Shown: positions 32,336-42,350 of the stretch, piece after piece
Layout of the letters: the number at the start of each line of letters is the position of its first letter
Position numbering within the stretch: the first letter of the stretch is position 1
NCBI GenBank assembly: GCA_022360315.1
Contig: JAKSDA010000067.1
Location: forward strand, 1-53,904
DNA from: Pseudomonadota bacterium
GTDB taxonomy: Bacteria; Myxococcota_A; Polyangia; Haliangiales; Haliangiaceae
Direction of reading: 5' to 3'
DNA length: 53,904 nt
The notes under the pieces: generated by a model
Told to the model about the DNA's origin: nothing
Seen by the model: only the letters and a program-made list of their open reading frames with translations
Database searches by the model: none
Position numbers and translations under genes: made by a program

Positions 32336-33673
32336 TCATATGCGGAAGTGCTCTATATACCGACTCGGAGATCGGCCGAGCGGTCCGTCCCACAGCCGCA
32401 AGCATCGCTCTGCAAACGTCTCACCCGTGGTCGCAATTTCTTCGAGCGGATCGAGATAGGTCAACGCCTCTGCGTCCTCCACGCCCTTGCGGACGCGCTC
32501 TTCCACACCTCTCCTGGCCCATTTCACCACTTCTCTGGCCACTTCTGCCATGGACAGGTCGCCATGCCGGGCCTCGAGTCCCTTGATCGCCGCTTGTTCT
32601 CGAAGTCGATGCATCTCTGTGAGCGAATGACCGCGCACGAGCTGCCATACTGCTGCACGCGTCGGCTCGTGGTAGAGTAACCCCGACCAGAACGCAGGGA
32701 CCGCGAGCATGTATGGATTGGGGGGGCCATCGGCGGCCCGCAATTCCAGACGAGACCGCCAGCGCACGTCGGTATAAATCTGTGACAGATGCTGAGTCCA
32801 ATCTGTCGCGCCTGGCACGCTCCCATCAGCGAAACCATGCAGCAAAATTTCGCGGAATGTACGCTCGACAGGCGCGATCGCACCGTTGCTGCGCTTTCGA
32901 TAGATCATGCGGAAATCAAGCGCCCAATCGACGAAATCCTGCAGGGACATATCCTCCTTCAAGGCTGGAACGGTGAAGCCAAATCGCGTGGGATCGCTGG
33001 CATAAAAATACTGCGTGCGGCGGGAAACCGCCCCACATGAGCGACCCGCCTCGATCGGCGAGTTGGCAAAGAGCGCCACGACCAATGGAGTCAGAGCAAC
33101 CCCCACTTGCACCATCTGCACCGCCTCTCGCTCCGAGGAGTAATCAAGCGTTACCTGAGTCGATGTACTGTGGGACATCACAAGAGGGCCGGTGGCGCCG
33201 TCATCACCGAGCGAACAAAAATACTGCCGCTGTGCCTCTCCGTATCGCTTCGGCATCCAGTGGAATTCATCCAGACCATTAAATGGAACATTCCCTCCCG
33301 GAACCAGCGCAATACCGACAGCAAGGCCGGCCTCGGCCAGGGCTGCAAGGGCAGCGTCACTCGCTCTTTTCAAGAGCGTCAGGCTATCGACCGGAGCAGA
33401 CCGATATTCGACCGCACCCCCGCTCTCCAGCGAAAATCCCGAGCCGTCGGGAAAATCGAGTCCCACGGGATTGTCGCCATCCAGCAGCCATTCGCCGCCC
33501 AAAACGCGGTGCAGGCGCTGCAATAAACTCCGTATACCGACCGCACCCTCATACGGGACAGAACGACCAGTTTTTGGACATAAGGCGGCGATCTCGATCT
33601 CCACGCCGATTCTCTGTCGACTCGTGATCTGCTCGAAAAACGCTGCACGCAACTGCTCGCTCGACAAATGCAT
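32336..33673 (-). CDS. Glutamate-cysteine ligase (GCS2 type)
   Basis: The 445-residue product has the GCS2 fold features of plant/EgtA-type gamma-glutamylcysteine synthetases: RIGVEIEIAALCPKTGR near the start (the E-x-E metal/ATP site), SLESGGAVEYRSAPVDSL, MSHSTSTQVTLDY and GADGSVP-like and RLELRAADGPP segments. The reaction is ATP-dependent joining of the Glu gamma-carboxyl to Cys, for glutathione or ergothioneine-type thiols. The start ATG 33673 (MHLSSEQLRAAFFEQ) fits the family; 17 upstream codons are not conserved. There is no gshB or egt gene next to it, so the pathway is not decided. It is convergent with the serine hydrolase gene; 186 bp between them hold nothing recognisable. Confidence 0.9.
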   Translation of the reverse strand: MHLSSEQLRAAFFEQITSRQRIGVEIEIAALCPKTGRSVPYEGAVGIRSLLQRLHRVLGGEWLLDGDNPVGLDFPDGSGFSLESGGAVEYRSAPVDSLTLLKRASDAALAALAEAGLAVGIALVPGGNVPFNGLDEFHWMPKRYGEAQRQYFCSLGDDGATGPLVMSHSTSTQVTLDYSSEREAVQMVQVGVALTPLVVALFANSPIEAGRSCGAVSRRTQYFYASDPTRFGFTVPALKEDMSLQDFVDWALDFRMIYRKRSNGAIAPVERTFREILLHGFADGSVPGATDWTQHLSQIYTDVRWRSRLELRAADGPPNPYMLAVPAFWSGLLYHEPTRAAVWQLVRGHSLTEMHRLREQAAIKGLEARHGDLSMAEVAREVVKWARRGVEERVRKGVEDAEALTYLDPLEEIATTGETFAERCLRLWDGPLGRSPSRYIEHFRI

Positions 33674-33940
33674 TGCTACATTCCCATACAGTGGCACTGT
33701 CGCAATAATTGCATGATTGCCCATGGCAAGTAAACTCTCATGGAGTCGCGCCGCGGAAGCCCGCGCACAGTCTGCGTTCCGCGTTTGGCGGTGAATTGTC
33801 TAAAACAGGTACAACATTCGTCTACAGATTCATTATGAGTCTATATGAAATAGGCTATCTTGTTTCGCTTCGAGAAGGCGTTGCTGTTGAGAGACGGCGG
33901 GACGCGAGGCAGCCCTCTGGCTAGCGCGGTTTGCAATGCA

Positions 33941-35023
33941 CTACAGAGTATGAGCGGGGTCGAGCTGACTGCGGATAAATGCGACGGTCTCCTTTGCCGA
34001 GCGGTCTTTTTTATAGCGAACGTTCCTCTCGGCGAGAGTCAAGGCCTGTCCAAGGCTCAGGCGAGCCTGTCCATAGAGCCGCGCCAGGCTCTCGAGAGTG
34101 TAGACCTCACCTGCATCGACAACATGACGATAGGCACTCTCGGCAGCCCTGTAGTGGACCCCGGCTCGAGCCACCTCGCCGATGGAACGCGCGACGAGAA
34201 AGGCAGCGTGGTGCACAAAGGCGTCGTCGCGTTCTTCCAGGAGGGCTTCATAAATCGCCAGCGCCTGCTTCGGGTGGCCCCGAGCCGTCATGAACTCAGC
34301 CAGGTGAACGCGCAGCTGACGATCGCCTGGCTCGAGGCGCTTTGCCCTGGTCAAGTACGGTTGCGCGCGTTCCGGTTCTCCGCCGTCGAGCCATACACCG
34401 GCGGCACGCACAGATCCCCACACAACCAGGTCGCGAACGCCGACACGGTGGGCGATCTCGGCGGCACGCACAAACATCGACGCGGCGTCCTTCCGCCGGC
34501 CCTGCGATTCGAGCCACTGTGCCCGTGCAGATACGAGATAAAAGTCATCACCGACCTCGGCGGGCAGCAGCTCCGCCGCCTTGTCGGCCTGGCCCAGGCC
34601 CACATACGCCTCGACGAGCAACGCGATCACTTCGGTGTCGCCCGGCCATGCATCTGCCGCACGCACAGCCCACTGACGAGCCTCATCGAAACGATGGGCG
34701 AAGTTGTGCAACGCGGCCATGATCTTGAACGCCTCGAAGTTGGGCTGAATATCGAGCGAGCGGCGCAGTGCCGAGCGCGCATGTGCGACGTCTCGCGGAG
34801 ACCAGGTCAGGCGCGCGCGCGCGAGCAACGCGGCTGCCATGCGATTGTGGGCCGGATACAGCCTCGGATAGGCTGCCACTCGTGCCCGGTAGTACCGTAT
34901 ACGACGCTCGATCTCGGGCTCGGCGGCGTTTGATCTGACCGCGGGTTGCGGGCCATTTGCCCCGCAGCCCACCCACAAGATCGCGGTCAGTCCGGCAGCA
35001 AAAATCACCGTCCTCACAGTCAT
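33941..35023 (-). CDS. TPR lipoprotein
   Basis: The 360-residue product starts with a lipoprotein signal (VIFAAGLTAILWVGCGANG; Cys near 20). It then has helical TPR-like repeats through most of its length, e.g. FEAFKIMAALHNFAHRFDEA, GDTEVIALLVEAYVGLGQAD and LRVHLAEFMTARGHPKQALA. It is probably a periplasmic or outer-membrane scaffold. Its start overlaps the upstream DUF4331 stop by 4 bp (ATGA at 35020-35023), so the two proteins are made together and likely interact. No catalytic motif is seen. Confidence 0.87.
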   Translation of the reverse strand: MTVRTVIFAAGLTAILWVGCGANGPQPAVRSNAAEPEIERRIRYYRARVAAYPRLYPAHNRMAAALLARARLTWSPRDVAHARSALRRSLDIQPNFEAFKIMAALHNFAHRFDEARQWAVRAADAWPGDTEVIALLVEAYVGLGQADKAAELLPAEVGDDFYLVSARAQWLESQGRRKDAASMFVRAAEIAHRVGVRDLVVWGSVRAAGVWLDGGEPERAQPYLTRAKRLEPGDRQLRVHLAEFMTARGHPKQALAIYEALLEERDDAFVHHAAFLVARSIGEVARAGVHYRAAESAYRHVVDAGEVYTLESLARLYGQARLSLGQALTLAERNVRYKKDRSAKETVAFIRSQLDPAHTL

Positions 35024-36081
35024 CGCAATTCGTCCCTTTGCCAGTCTTGTATCTCATCCAACCTGGCCGGGTGTGGATCGCCATGTCCGCCGGCTTGATG
35101 AGGCGGTGCCAGATACGGAAACTCGTCGAGGAAAGGCCGATCGTTGATGGTGGGCGAGGGCTGATCGTCCTGGAGGATGCGGTCGTCACCGAGTGCGGCG
35201 ACGAGGTCGACGACATCGTCGGTCAATTCGCGACCATTGGGGAACGTCGCCGGCGCCCATGTATTGTAGATCATCACGTCAGGAGACAATCCTGTAGCGT
35301 CGTAATGCTCGCTGGGATGAAGTGCGTTGAAGGCGTCGTTCTCCTCGAACATGCTGCGCAAGGAGCGACCCAGGAGATCTGCGCTCTGGCCCTCGATATC
35401 GCTTATTTCCGAGGTAGCCCAGATCAAAAGACCGGGCTGGCTCCTGACGATCAACCGAAGCGGCACCGAAATCACAATCGCTGCAATATTTCGCCCCTCT
35501 CGCGGTAGCCGGATAAACGGATCGTCCCGCAGTCCCGCAAAGAACCTGATGCGATGCCTGAATCGCCGGGGAATTCCCGTGACGCGCAACATCGGCTGAT
35601 TGGTGCGGTCCTCCGAGAATCGAACTTCGAACTCGATGCGCTCGCGGATCTCGTCCGGCTGGATGATCGTCCCGCCAAAGTTCCGGACATCATCGGGGTT
35701 GTCGAATGCAATTTCAGCTGCGTTGTCGATTGCGATCCGCACCGTCAAGTCCTCGGCAAACCGGTAGGTAGTGGCGTCGGGCGGAATCGTCGGATCCAGG
35801 GTCGCGACCAAGACGAGGTGTTTACGGCAAAAGAAGGCACTGCAGTCCTTGCGGACAAATGCATATAGATCCGTCATCCGTGCGTCGTGACGAGGAATAC
35901 TCTTCAGCAGCGGTGTATCGCCGTGATCGGAAGCCCGGGCCAGGCGCGGAGCGATGCTGGTCGCCGCAAGCATGGCGATCGACAAGAACAGGGCACGCAG
36001 AACCGTGCTGGCAAAGCCAGTGCGCGGCCGGGATTGCCCGCGCAGCACGGGTTGCGAAAAACTAGTTATCACGGTTGTCAT
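35020..36081 (-). CDS. DUF4331 family exported protein
   Basis: The 353-residue product has a long basic leader and hydrophobic stretch (LRALFLSIAMLAATSIAPRL) ending near ARASDHGD. The mature part begins with the typical DUF4331 phrase ASDHGDTPLL...DARMTDLYAFV, followed by beta-rich sequence with a YRFAEDLTVRIAIDN segment and a final NGRELTDDVVDLVAAL box. The family is secreted, of unknown function, sometimes near regulatory or anti-sigma genes. Start 36081 has AAGGAG about 9 nt upstream. It forms a coupled pair with the TPR lipoprotein. No sigma or anti-sigma gene is adjacent here. Confidence 0.87.
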   Translation of the reverse strand: MTTVITSFSQPVLRGQSRPRTGFASTVLRALFLSIAMLAATSIAPRLARASDHGDTPLLKSIPRHDARMTDLYAFVRKDCSAFFCRKHLVLVATLDPTIPPDATTYRFAEDLTVRIAIDNAAEIAFDNPDDVRNFGGTIIQPDEIRERIEFEVRFSEDRTNQPMLRVTGIPRRFRHRIRFFAGLRDDPFIRLPREGRNIAAIVISVPLRLIVRSQPGLLIWATSEISDIEGQSADLLGRSLRSMFEENDAFNALHPSEHYDATGLSPDVMIYNTWAPATFPNGRELTDDVVDLVAALGDDRILQDDQPSPTINDRPFLDEFPYLAPPHQAGGHGDPHPARLDEIQDWQRDELR

Positions 36082-36327
36082 ATGGGTGAACTCCTTAAAC
36101 AAATTTGCGCGAACGTGTCGCGATTCGCGGCGACGGCGCCATCAGCGGGCCGGCCTCACCTCTCTAGAGGGCATGACCCGCGCTCTTATTCCCGCCCGCA
36201 GATTTTTCCGGCCACAGCCCGCGCGTGGTCCCGCTCCCTCGCCTGGGTCCAGGCGCAGCCCCCACGCGATGACCATTTGGCTGGAATATGCGTCTATCGA
36301 GAGCTTCGTGACCGCGTCGGCTCGGGC

Positions 36328-37692
36328 TCAATACGAATCGAACGGGACCACGACTGGCGTGCCGGCGCCGATATTTTCGAGTTGTGGCACCATGGTGTCG
36401 GCCGACGCCACCACCACGCTGAGCGCATCGTCGGAGTGCAGCCAGGTCTGGCAGACCCGGTTGACCTCGTCGAGAGTCACCTGTTCCAATCGCTCGGGTA
36501 ACGTCTCGGTGTAATCGTGAGGTAGGCCGAAAAGCTGGTCCTGAACCGCGATGCGCGCCCGCTGGCGCGCGGTGGCCAGCCGAAATGGAAGACTGCCGAG
36601 AAGATAGCTCTTGGTAAACGAAAGCTCGTCTTCGGTGATGCCGCTTTGCGCCAGATCTTCGAACATGTCGAGCACGAGTGACAGGGCTTGCGGCGCCACC
36701 TCGGCCGACGGGGCCAGTTGAATGAGGAACCAGTGGGGGCCCCGGCTGCGGTACAAGGTGCAGCTCGCGCCGTAGGACCAACCGCGCTCGACCCGGATTT
36801 TCTGCATCAGGCGAGAGGTAAACAGACCGCCAAATGCGGTTTCGGCCACGCTGAAGGCAAGCGAATCCTCGCTGCCATGACGCGGGCCAATATGGCCAAC
36901 CACGATCTGCGCCTGGGTGCGCTCCGGTTTGTCCACCACGATCAACCGGCGACCCCGCGGTCTGGGCCGCGCGCTCACATCCGGCATGGGCGGAGCAGGA
37001 TGGTCGGGCAGATCGGCGATCAATCGCCCGGTCAACTCAGCAGCCAGCTCTTCAGCATGGCCAGAGTCGAGATCGCCAGCAAAACCGACAATCAGGTTTT
37101 TCGGCACCGTCATGGCCCGATAGGCCGCCTGGATCGCGTCGAGTTCGATGCGAGCAAGCGATACCTCGGTGCCCGCAACACTGCGCGCATAAGGATGGCC
37201 GGGAACACAGTGGCGGTTAAAAAAACGCGCGGACAATATCGAGTCGTCGTCGCGATACTCGTCGAGCGACATACGGGTCTCGCGCAGCAACTTTTCGTGC
37301 TCGCTCTGGGCCATATGCGGTCGGGCCAGGGTATCGGCAGCAAGGGCGAGAACCCGATCGAGATTGCGGCGCAGACATAGGCCCGTCAGCTTGACCGAGT
37401 CGCGGTCGGCAGTCAGCTGAAGCGACGCACCGAGTAGATCGAGCTCCTGGTCGAGCGCGCGGCGGTCGCGCGAGCCGGCGCCGCGCCGGGCCAGACCGGC
37501 CATGTGATTGGTAAAACCCTCGCAGCCCTCGGCATCGCTGGCACTACCACCAGCAATGGCCACTTGAAACCAGACCAGGGGAATGCCACTCACCCGATCG
37601 ATGATCAGTCGACTGCCGCGCGGCCCGGCCAGGCGGAGCGGCGGGCGCAGCTTGTGAGTGTGCGATGGTAGTTCGACACCGCGGTGGCTCAT
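36328..37692 (-). CDS. M16 peptidase-like protein, inactive subunit
   Basis: The 454-residue protein has the M16 two-lobe fold: an N-terminal domain with [20 protein letters not shown] and a C-terminal domain with [32 protein letters not shown] and [19 protein letters not shown]. The zinc motif H-x-x-E-H is replaced by [10 protein letters not shown], so zinc-dependent catalysis should be lost, while the R/Y pair of the C-terminal domain remains. That is the pattern of the non-catalytic partner in M16B heterodimers. It overlaps the active-subunit gene upstream by 4 bp, supporting assembly of a heterodimer. No signal peptide is obvious, so it is probably cytoplasmic. Confidence 0.92.
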   Translation of the reverse strand: MSHRGVELPSHTHKLRPPLRLAGPRGSRLIIDRVSGIPLVWFQVAIAGGSASDAEGCEGFTNHMAGLARRGAGSRDRRALDQELDLLGASLQLTADRDSVKLTGLCLRRNLDRVLALAADTLARPHMAQSEHEKLLRETRMSLDEYRDDDSILSARFFNRHCVPGHPYARSVAGTEVSLARIELDAIQAAYRAMTVPKNLIVGFAGDLDSGHAEELAAELTGRLIADLPDHPAPPMPDVSARPRPRGRRLIVVDKPERTQAQIVVGHIGPRHGSEDSLAFSVAETAFGGLFTSRLMQKIRVERGWSYGASCTLYRSRGPHWFLIQLAPSAEVAPQALSLVLDMFEDLAQSGITEDELSFTKSYLLGSLPFRLATARQRARIAVQDQLFGLPHDYTETLPERLEQVTLDEVNRVCQTWLHSDDALSVVVASADTMVPQLENIGAGTPVVVPFDSY

Positions 37693-39032
37693 GACGCCCC
37701 CTCCTCGCTGTGGCGGCCGTTTCCATGCTCTTCATCAGTGCGGCCAGCTCGCGAGCCCGGCTGGGCAATGACGGAAGAGCGGCGCTCCGGCACCAGATAG
37801 GTCCGCACCACACGCATCACATCCTCGGCAGTGATCTCGCCGAGCCGCCGGGCCATATCGAAGAGGCGGCGAAAATCGCCGAGTGTGGTCTCGTAGTGAC
37901 CGAGCGCCTCGGCCTTGCCGTCGCAATCCTCCAGCGCCGACCAAAAATCGGTCTCGACGCAGTTCTTGATCTTGGTCAACTCGGCATCTGAGACCAGGTG
38001 ATCGCAGAGTTCGCCAATCGTCGCGTCGATCTCGGCCAGCACATCATCTGCATGGCGGTTGCGGCCCAGGCTGACCCCGATCCGAAACAAACAGGGGTCG
38101 CGAAACGGTGGCATCGTGCAGTCCAGAGAACTGGCCAATTCGGTTTCGATGATCAGGCGGCGATAAAGTCGGGTCGACGGCCCGCCAGACAAAAGAGCGG
38201 AGATAAAGTCGAGCACCAACCAGTCTGGATCGCTCTGGCCCGGGACCTGATAGCCCACGATCAGGCGGTCCGCGTTTACCGGCTTGGCGAAAACCTGGCG
38301 CCGCTCCGCTTTTTGAGCCGGCTCGACCGGTGTCACCTCAGACGGAATTTCGGCTGGATCCATGTCACCGTAGTAGCGGGCGAGCATGTCCAGCGCGACG
38401 TCTTCGGAGAAATCGCCGCACAGCACGACGGTGGCATTGTTGGGTGCATAAAAGGTGCGGTAAAACGAATGTACGCTGGCCCGGTCCAGGACGCGAATGT
38501 CCTCCATCCAGCCAATGGTCGGCCAGCGATACGGATGATGGGTGAATGCCAACGCGTTCAGTCGCTCGTCGAGAAAACCATCCACGTCGTCCTCGACCCG
38601 CTCTTTGCGCTCGTTGATGATAACTTCCCGCTCGGTTTCGATGCGCTCATCGTCGAGGATCAGGTTGCTCATGCGGTCCGACTCGAGCCGCACGGCCAAT
38701 TCGAGCTCGGCGGCCGGTAGACTGGTGCGATAGAAGGTCCAGTCATTCCACGTGGCCGCATTGTTGTCACCGCCGCATCGCTCGATCAACCGGTCAAATT
38801 CGCCCGCGGCAACGTTTTGCGTCTTGCCAAACATCAGGTGCTCGAAAAAGTGAGCCATGCCGGTCCGGCCCGGTTGCTCGTGGCGCGAGCCGACCCGGAA
38901 CCAAGTCTGGTACGAAACGATGGGCGCCGAATAGTCGGCGAGAAGTACCGCGGAAAGCCCGTTATCCAGTTGGTAACGGCGGATGATCAACTCGTTGCTC
39001 ACTGGATGTTCGGCCGTCAGAGTCCAGCTCAT
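37689..39032 (-). CDS. M16 zinc metallopeptidase, catalytic subunit
   Basis: The 447-residue protein carries the inverted zinc site H-F-F-E-H ([15 protein letters not shown], near 60) with the downstream Glu in [14 protein letters not shown]. Other M16 marks are [15 protein letters not shown] and [18 protein letters not shown]. The family degrades peptides in a closed chamber with the partner subunit encoded next. The start ATG 39032 has GAGGTG just upstream; a GTG at 39038 is an alternative. The C-terminus is low-complexity ([15 protein letters not shown]). Substrate unknown. Confidence 0.93.
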   Translation of the reverse strand: MSWTLTAEHPVSNELIIRRYQLDNGLSAVLLADYSAPIVSYQTWFRVGSRHEQPGRTGMAHFFEHLMFGKTQNVAAGEFDRLIERCGGDNNAATWNDWTFYRTSLPAAELELAVRLESDRMSNLILDDERIETEREVIINERKERVEDDVDGFLDERLNALAFTHHPYRWPTIGWMEDIRVLDRASVHSFYRTFYAPNNATVVLCGDFSEDVALDMLARYYGDMDPAEIPSEVTPVEPAQKAERRQVFAKPVNADRLIVGYQVPGQSDPDWLVLDFISALLSGGPSTRLYRRLIIETELASSLDCTMPPFRDPCLFRIGVSLGRNRHADDVLAEIDATIGELCDHLVSDAELTKIKNCVETDFWSALEDCDGKAEALGHYETTLGDFRRLFDMARRLGEITAEDVMRVVRTYLVPERRSSVIAQPGSRAGRTDEEHGNGRHSEEGAS

Positions 39033-39176
39033 CGTCACCTCGATTGTAAATGAGCGATATAGTCGAATCTGCGGGCTGGAGCAAGTGATTGCTCTCGCCG
39101 CGGTGTGGCGAAGTGCGGCGGCCAGGACGCGTTGCTCCGCGCCAGCAGTCGCCGCCTCGCTGGCCAGTCTCCGACT

Positions 39177-39246
39177 GAATAGCCGGCCGCCCGGCTGCTC
39201 CGCTCCGCAAGAACTTCGCTACGCATTGCTTGCCGGGACGTCCAGC
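39177..39246 (-). repeat. Dispersed 70-bp repeat, copy A
   Basis: The reverse complement of this segment aligns without gaps to 43595-43664 at 56 of 70 positions. Both begin around GGACGTCCCGGCA and end at CCGGCTATTC. The left part is itself near-palindromic (GCYGGACGTCCCGGC). Neither copy lies in a functional gene. The family is likely a REP-like intergenic element. Confidence 0.65.
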
Positions 39247-39440
39247 CGAATGCGCGGCACACCACGCAAGGAGTAGCTTCATGCCCGATTCGCGATAGGA
39301 CAGCGGCACATCGATGGTTTCGCCGAAGGCCGCAACCCGAGCGCCGGGCTCCAGGAACAGAGCCCCGGCCACAGCCTGTCGAACTCGCTGTACAGGAGTG
39401 CCAGATGTCTGGCCCTCATCAAGGGTAACGTTTTGTAATT
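39247..39440 (-). pseudogene. Gene remnant ending at repeat copy A
   Basis: On the minus strand about 60 codons have coding-like third positions and a coherent product (TPVQRVRQAVAGALFLEPGA, then FGETIDVPLSYRESGMKLLL). It starts after a TAA, has no convincing start codon, and runs into repeat A, after which coding likeness is lost. The protein is not recognised. I infer the 5' and 3' ends are gone. Confidence 0.35.
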
Positions 39441-39739
39441 ATTTGAAAATCGAAGATGCATGTGCAGGGATGAACGGAATGACTCCACCGCGTTCTCGGC
39501 ACCGGACAATATCAACAGCAAAATATTTCGTAACCCTTCTATCGACTGAGCAGTCTATGTGAGCGAGCTAGCGAGGTTCGTTCTTGCCGGGTGGACTGAA
39601 GGTCCAGCCCATCGAATCAGTCACTGGCAGCGCACAATGCTCTCCGGGGGGGACATTGCCAGCGTTCCGCACAAACTCGGATCGCTCCGGGCTTGTGCGG
39701 AACGCATGGCGTCCGCCGTGTACCGGGCTCGGCAATGGA
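39441..39739. other. Non-coding stretch in the decayed region
   Basis: An AT-richer patch at about 39420-39560 separates the two gene remnants. No coding-looking frame, RNA gene or clear promoter is seen. Confidence 0.4.
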
Positions 39740-39984
39740 GTTGGTCCGCCGTCCCTGGGAGAAAGTACTCGAAGTGTAGGCTGGTTATCTGGCCCAAGTC
39801 GATTCACTCGACGGTATGGCGGCCTGGTTCGACGCTCTGCTCGGCATGATGGGCGATCCCGAGCGCTGGCCACGTTCATCAGTGCAGCGGTCAAGCATGC
39901 TTTGAGTACTGCACAAAATCGTCTGAGCCGATGCGTGAGGCGCTTGCCCACGCCCTGGCCTATCTGCGTTCGTCTGCCGCTTGA
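39740..39984 (+). pseudogene. 3' remnant of an unrecognised gene with stop and frameshifts
   Basis: Three consecutive frames give continuous helical sequence: AGYLAQVDSLDGMAAWFDAL with LLGMMGDP, then LATFISAAVKHAL, then EYCTKSSEPMREALAHALAY with LRSSAA and a TGA at 39982-39984. A TAG interrupts the first frame at about 39776. This looks like the C-terminal end of a gene after two frameshifts and one nonsense change. Family unknown. Confidence 0.4.
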
Positions 39985-40034
39985 TCGATCGCCTGGTCGA
40001 TCATTGTATCAATATGGGCCAGACCGCATCGAGC

Positions 40035-41660
40035 TCAGGTCTCGATGCGGTCGCTGTAGCGGTTGCGAATGTCGAGAAATCGGTCGAGATTGTCGAGGAA
40101 CAGATCGACCAAATAGGGGTCGAAGTGCTTGCCGCGCTCGGCCTGCATGAGGTCGAGGATGTTGCTCAGGTCCCACGCTCTCTTGTAACAGCGATCGCTG
40201 CCCAGTGCGTCGAATACATCGGCCAGAGCTGCGATGCGACCGTAGAGGTGGATCTCGGTCTCGCGCAACGCCTTGGGATAGCCGGTACCGTCCCATTTTT
40301 CGTGATGCTGGGCTGCAATGATGGCCGCCGCCTGCAGTACTGGGCGCTCGTAACCAGAGAGCAGATCAGCGCCGTGCTGGGCATGGGTGCGCATGATCTT
40401 GGCTTCCTCGGCTGTGTGTCGGCCGGGCTTGTTGAGAATGGCGTCGGGAATCGCGATCTTGCCGGCGTCGTGAAGCGGGGCTGCCATGAACAAAATTTCG
40501 GTCTCATCAGCATGCAAGCCATACAACTGGCCGAGCAAACGACAGTACTCGCCAACACGACGGACGTGGTTGCCCGTCTCGTTGGAACGCTTCTCGATAG
40601 CCTCGCCGAGCAAATACACGATCTCGCGCTGGGTTTCTTCGCTCTCGCGCTTGAGTTCGATGTTTTCCCGGGCAATGGTCACGTTGCGGCAAAACAGCTC
40701 GACCAGCTGCCAATCCGGCACAGTGAACGGACCCTCCCCCTCGGCGTAGATCACGCAGTCCATGCGCTTGCCGTTGTCGAGGTATCCGACATAGTGATCG
40801 GCACCCGCAATGCTCTGTCTTGCGTGGCCAGCGCGGACGATACGATCGCGCACAGCCGGGGTTACCAGGGTCGGGATCGCATCCCAGAGACGACCACTCA
40901 GCGCAGCATAACGGCCGTGACCGGCTGTGACATGAAGCTCGCCGTCGCGCAAAACTGCGGCAAACGCCGACGCCACGCGAGAATCGCCACCCAGATAGAG
41001 CAAGTCGCTCAATTGCCTCAGCACGCGCTGCATGAAATGCTTGCTCGAGTGCAGGTCGAACATGGTCGCGGAGGCGTCGACGATGGCCTTGAGACCGTCC
41101 CGATTGGCCTCGAGTGCGATCAGGTCGCGATACGAGGACAAGCTGGTATATACCATCGTGAACATGCGCTGCTGAGTGAGTTCGGTCTTGGCCTTGTAGT
41201 CGTTGATGTCGTACTCGACGATGACGTCTTTCTCCGGTGCCTGACCCGGTTGGCCCGTGCGAAGGATGATGCGTGTGAAGCGATTGCCGAGCTGTTCCCG
41301 TACATAGCGCACCACGTCGAGTCCGGCGTGCTCGGTCTCCATGACCACATCGAGTAAAATCAGCGCGATATCATCGTGCTCCGCAGCGAGCGTGCACGCT
41401 TCGGCGCCGGAGAAAGCAGACAGGAAATCGAGGCCGCGGCCATCAAAGCGGATATCGTCGAGGGCCAGCTTGGTGACCTCGTGGACCTCCTGTTCATCGT
41501 CGACAATGAGGATCTTCCACGGCTCACTGGCCTCGATCGCCTCGACGGCGTCTGGACGGAGAGACGCCTCCTCTGCCATCTCATCGGCAAATAGAAGTTC
41601 GTCGTCGTCACGCTTGGTGTGCACGCGGGTGTCACGTCCAGAATGCAGCGAATTCAACAC
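40035..41660 (-). CDS. Response regulator with DUF3369 and HD-GYP output (putative c-di-GMP phosphodiesterase)
   Basis: The 541-residue protein has, in order: a receiver domain (about 48-175; KILIVDDEQEVHEV, phosphoacceptor Asp in LILLDVVMETEHAG, RTGQPG and the YKAKTELT lysine), a DUF3369 sensory-like region (about 180-340) and an HD-GYP domain (about 350-540; PLHDAGKIAIPDAILNKPG, then HHEKWDGTGYP). HD-GYP proteins hydrolyse cyclic di-GMP, and the H-D pair and G-T-G-Y-P box are intact. The first about 45 residues are acidic and unconserved, so the true start may lie inside. No histidine kinase gene is nearby, so it is an orphan regulator. It is the only intact gene between 39040 and 43837. 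Confidence 0.92.
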   Translation of the reverse strand: MLNSLHSGRDTRVHTKRDDDELLFADEMAEEASLRPDAVEAIEASEPWKILIVDDEQEVHEVTKLALDDIRFDGRGLDFLSAFSGAEACTLAAEHDDIALILLDVVMETEHAGLDVVRYVREQLGNRFTRIILRTGQPGQAPEKDVIVEYDINDYKAKTELTQQRMFTMVYTSLSSYRDLIALEANRDGLKAIVDASATMFDLHSSKHFMQRVLRQLSDLLYLGGDSRVASAFAAVLRDGELHVTAGHGRYAALSGRLWDAIPTLVTPAVRDRIVRAGHARQSIAGADHYVGYLDNGKRMDCVIYAEGEGPFTVPDWQLVELFCRNVTIARENIELKRESEETQREIVYLLGEAIEKRSNETGNHVRRVGEYCRLLGQLYGLHADETEILFMAAPLHDAGKIAIPDAILNKPGRHTAEEAKIMRTHAQHGADLLSGYERPVLQAAAIIAAQHHEKWDGTGYPKALRETEIHLYGRIAALADVFDALGSDRCYKRAWDLSNILDLMQAERGKHFDPYLVDLFLDNLDRFLDIRNRYSDRIET

Positions 41661-42349
41661 GAGACCGCTACTCTACCGGGCACGGCAAATACTGTCCATA
41701 GGTCGCGTAACGGCCGTGAGGCAACCCTGCTCCGCAGGTCGTCCCGACGGCCCGGCGGAGCGGACCGACCGGCGTCATGGGGATCCGATCGGCGAGAACC
41801 AGCCGATGTGGGCCCGCCTGGAGTATCCCGCCGTCTGCTAGCTTCAGTCGTGTCATAACAGCGAGATGTGCGTGTTGTCTCAGGTCATCTCTTCTATGGT
41901 CCCGGAACGTTACCTAGCTGACGCAATCATTGCGAATTCTAACCCGGGGATATTCACCGGGGACCGCGAGGGTACCAGTGGAATGTTCCAAGCGAATGTG
42001 GATACGGTCTGTCCAGCGGCCCAGTGGTAGTGTGGCTGTGTGCGACGAGGTGTCTATGTGTTGTTTATGCGCACGGAGACGGTCCACATATGATCACGTT
42101 GGAAACGATCCAGCGTGATCGTGTGCGGCCCGACCGCTTGACGCTCGGCCTACCATTTTTGGGCAAAGCCCCGAGACGACCGGAGTTCCGGCCGCGTCAG
42201 CGGTTGGCCTCGCAGCAGAAGCGACTTGTTTGATCCACAACTGATGCGTCTCTGTTTGGATTACGAGCGCGACAAGCAAGTGACTTCGCGCTGTCACGAT
42301 GCCGTAAACCTCAGCCGGGATGAGACCGAGCCCTGAGCAGTGCAGGGCG
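41661..42349. other. Gene-free stretch upstream of the HD-GYP gene
   Basis: About 690 bp with no convincing gene. A 62-codon minus-strand frame (41668-41856; ends CGAGLPHGRYATYGQYLP) has some coding likeness but no recognised family. A strong hairpin lies at 42092-42120. Otherwise nothing is seen. Confidence 0.45.
42092..42120. other. Strong isolated hairpin
   Basis: GATCACGTTGGA (42092-42103), loop AACGA and TCCAGCGTGATC (42109-42120) form a 12-bp stem with a single G-T type mismatch. There is no T-run after it, so it is not a standard terminator. It could be a protein-binding site or the scar of a repeat. Confidence 0.6.
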
Positions 42350-42350
42350 A

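Noticed and set aside
39584..40150. 188-codon plus-strand open frame
   Set aside because: Its product looks non-coding (Arg/Ser-rich) except for short parts that belong to the frameshifted remnant at 39740-39984.
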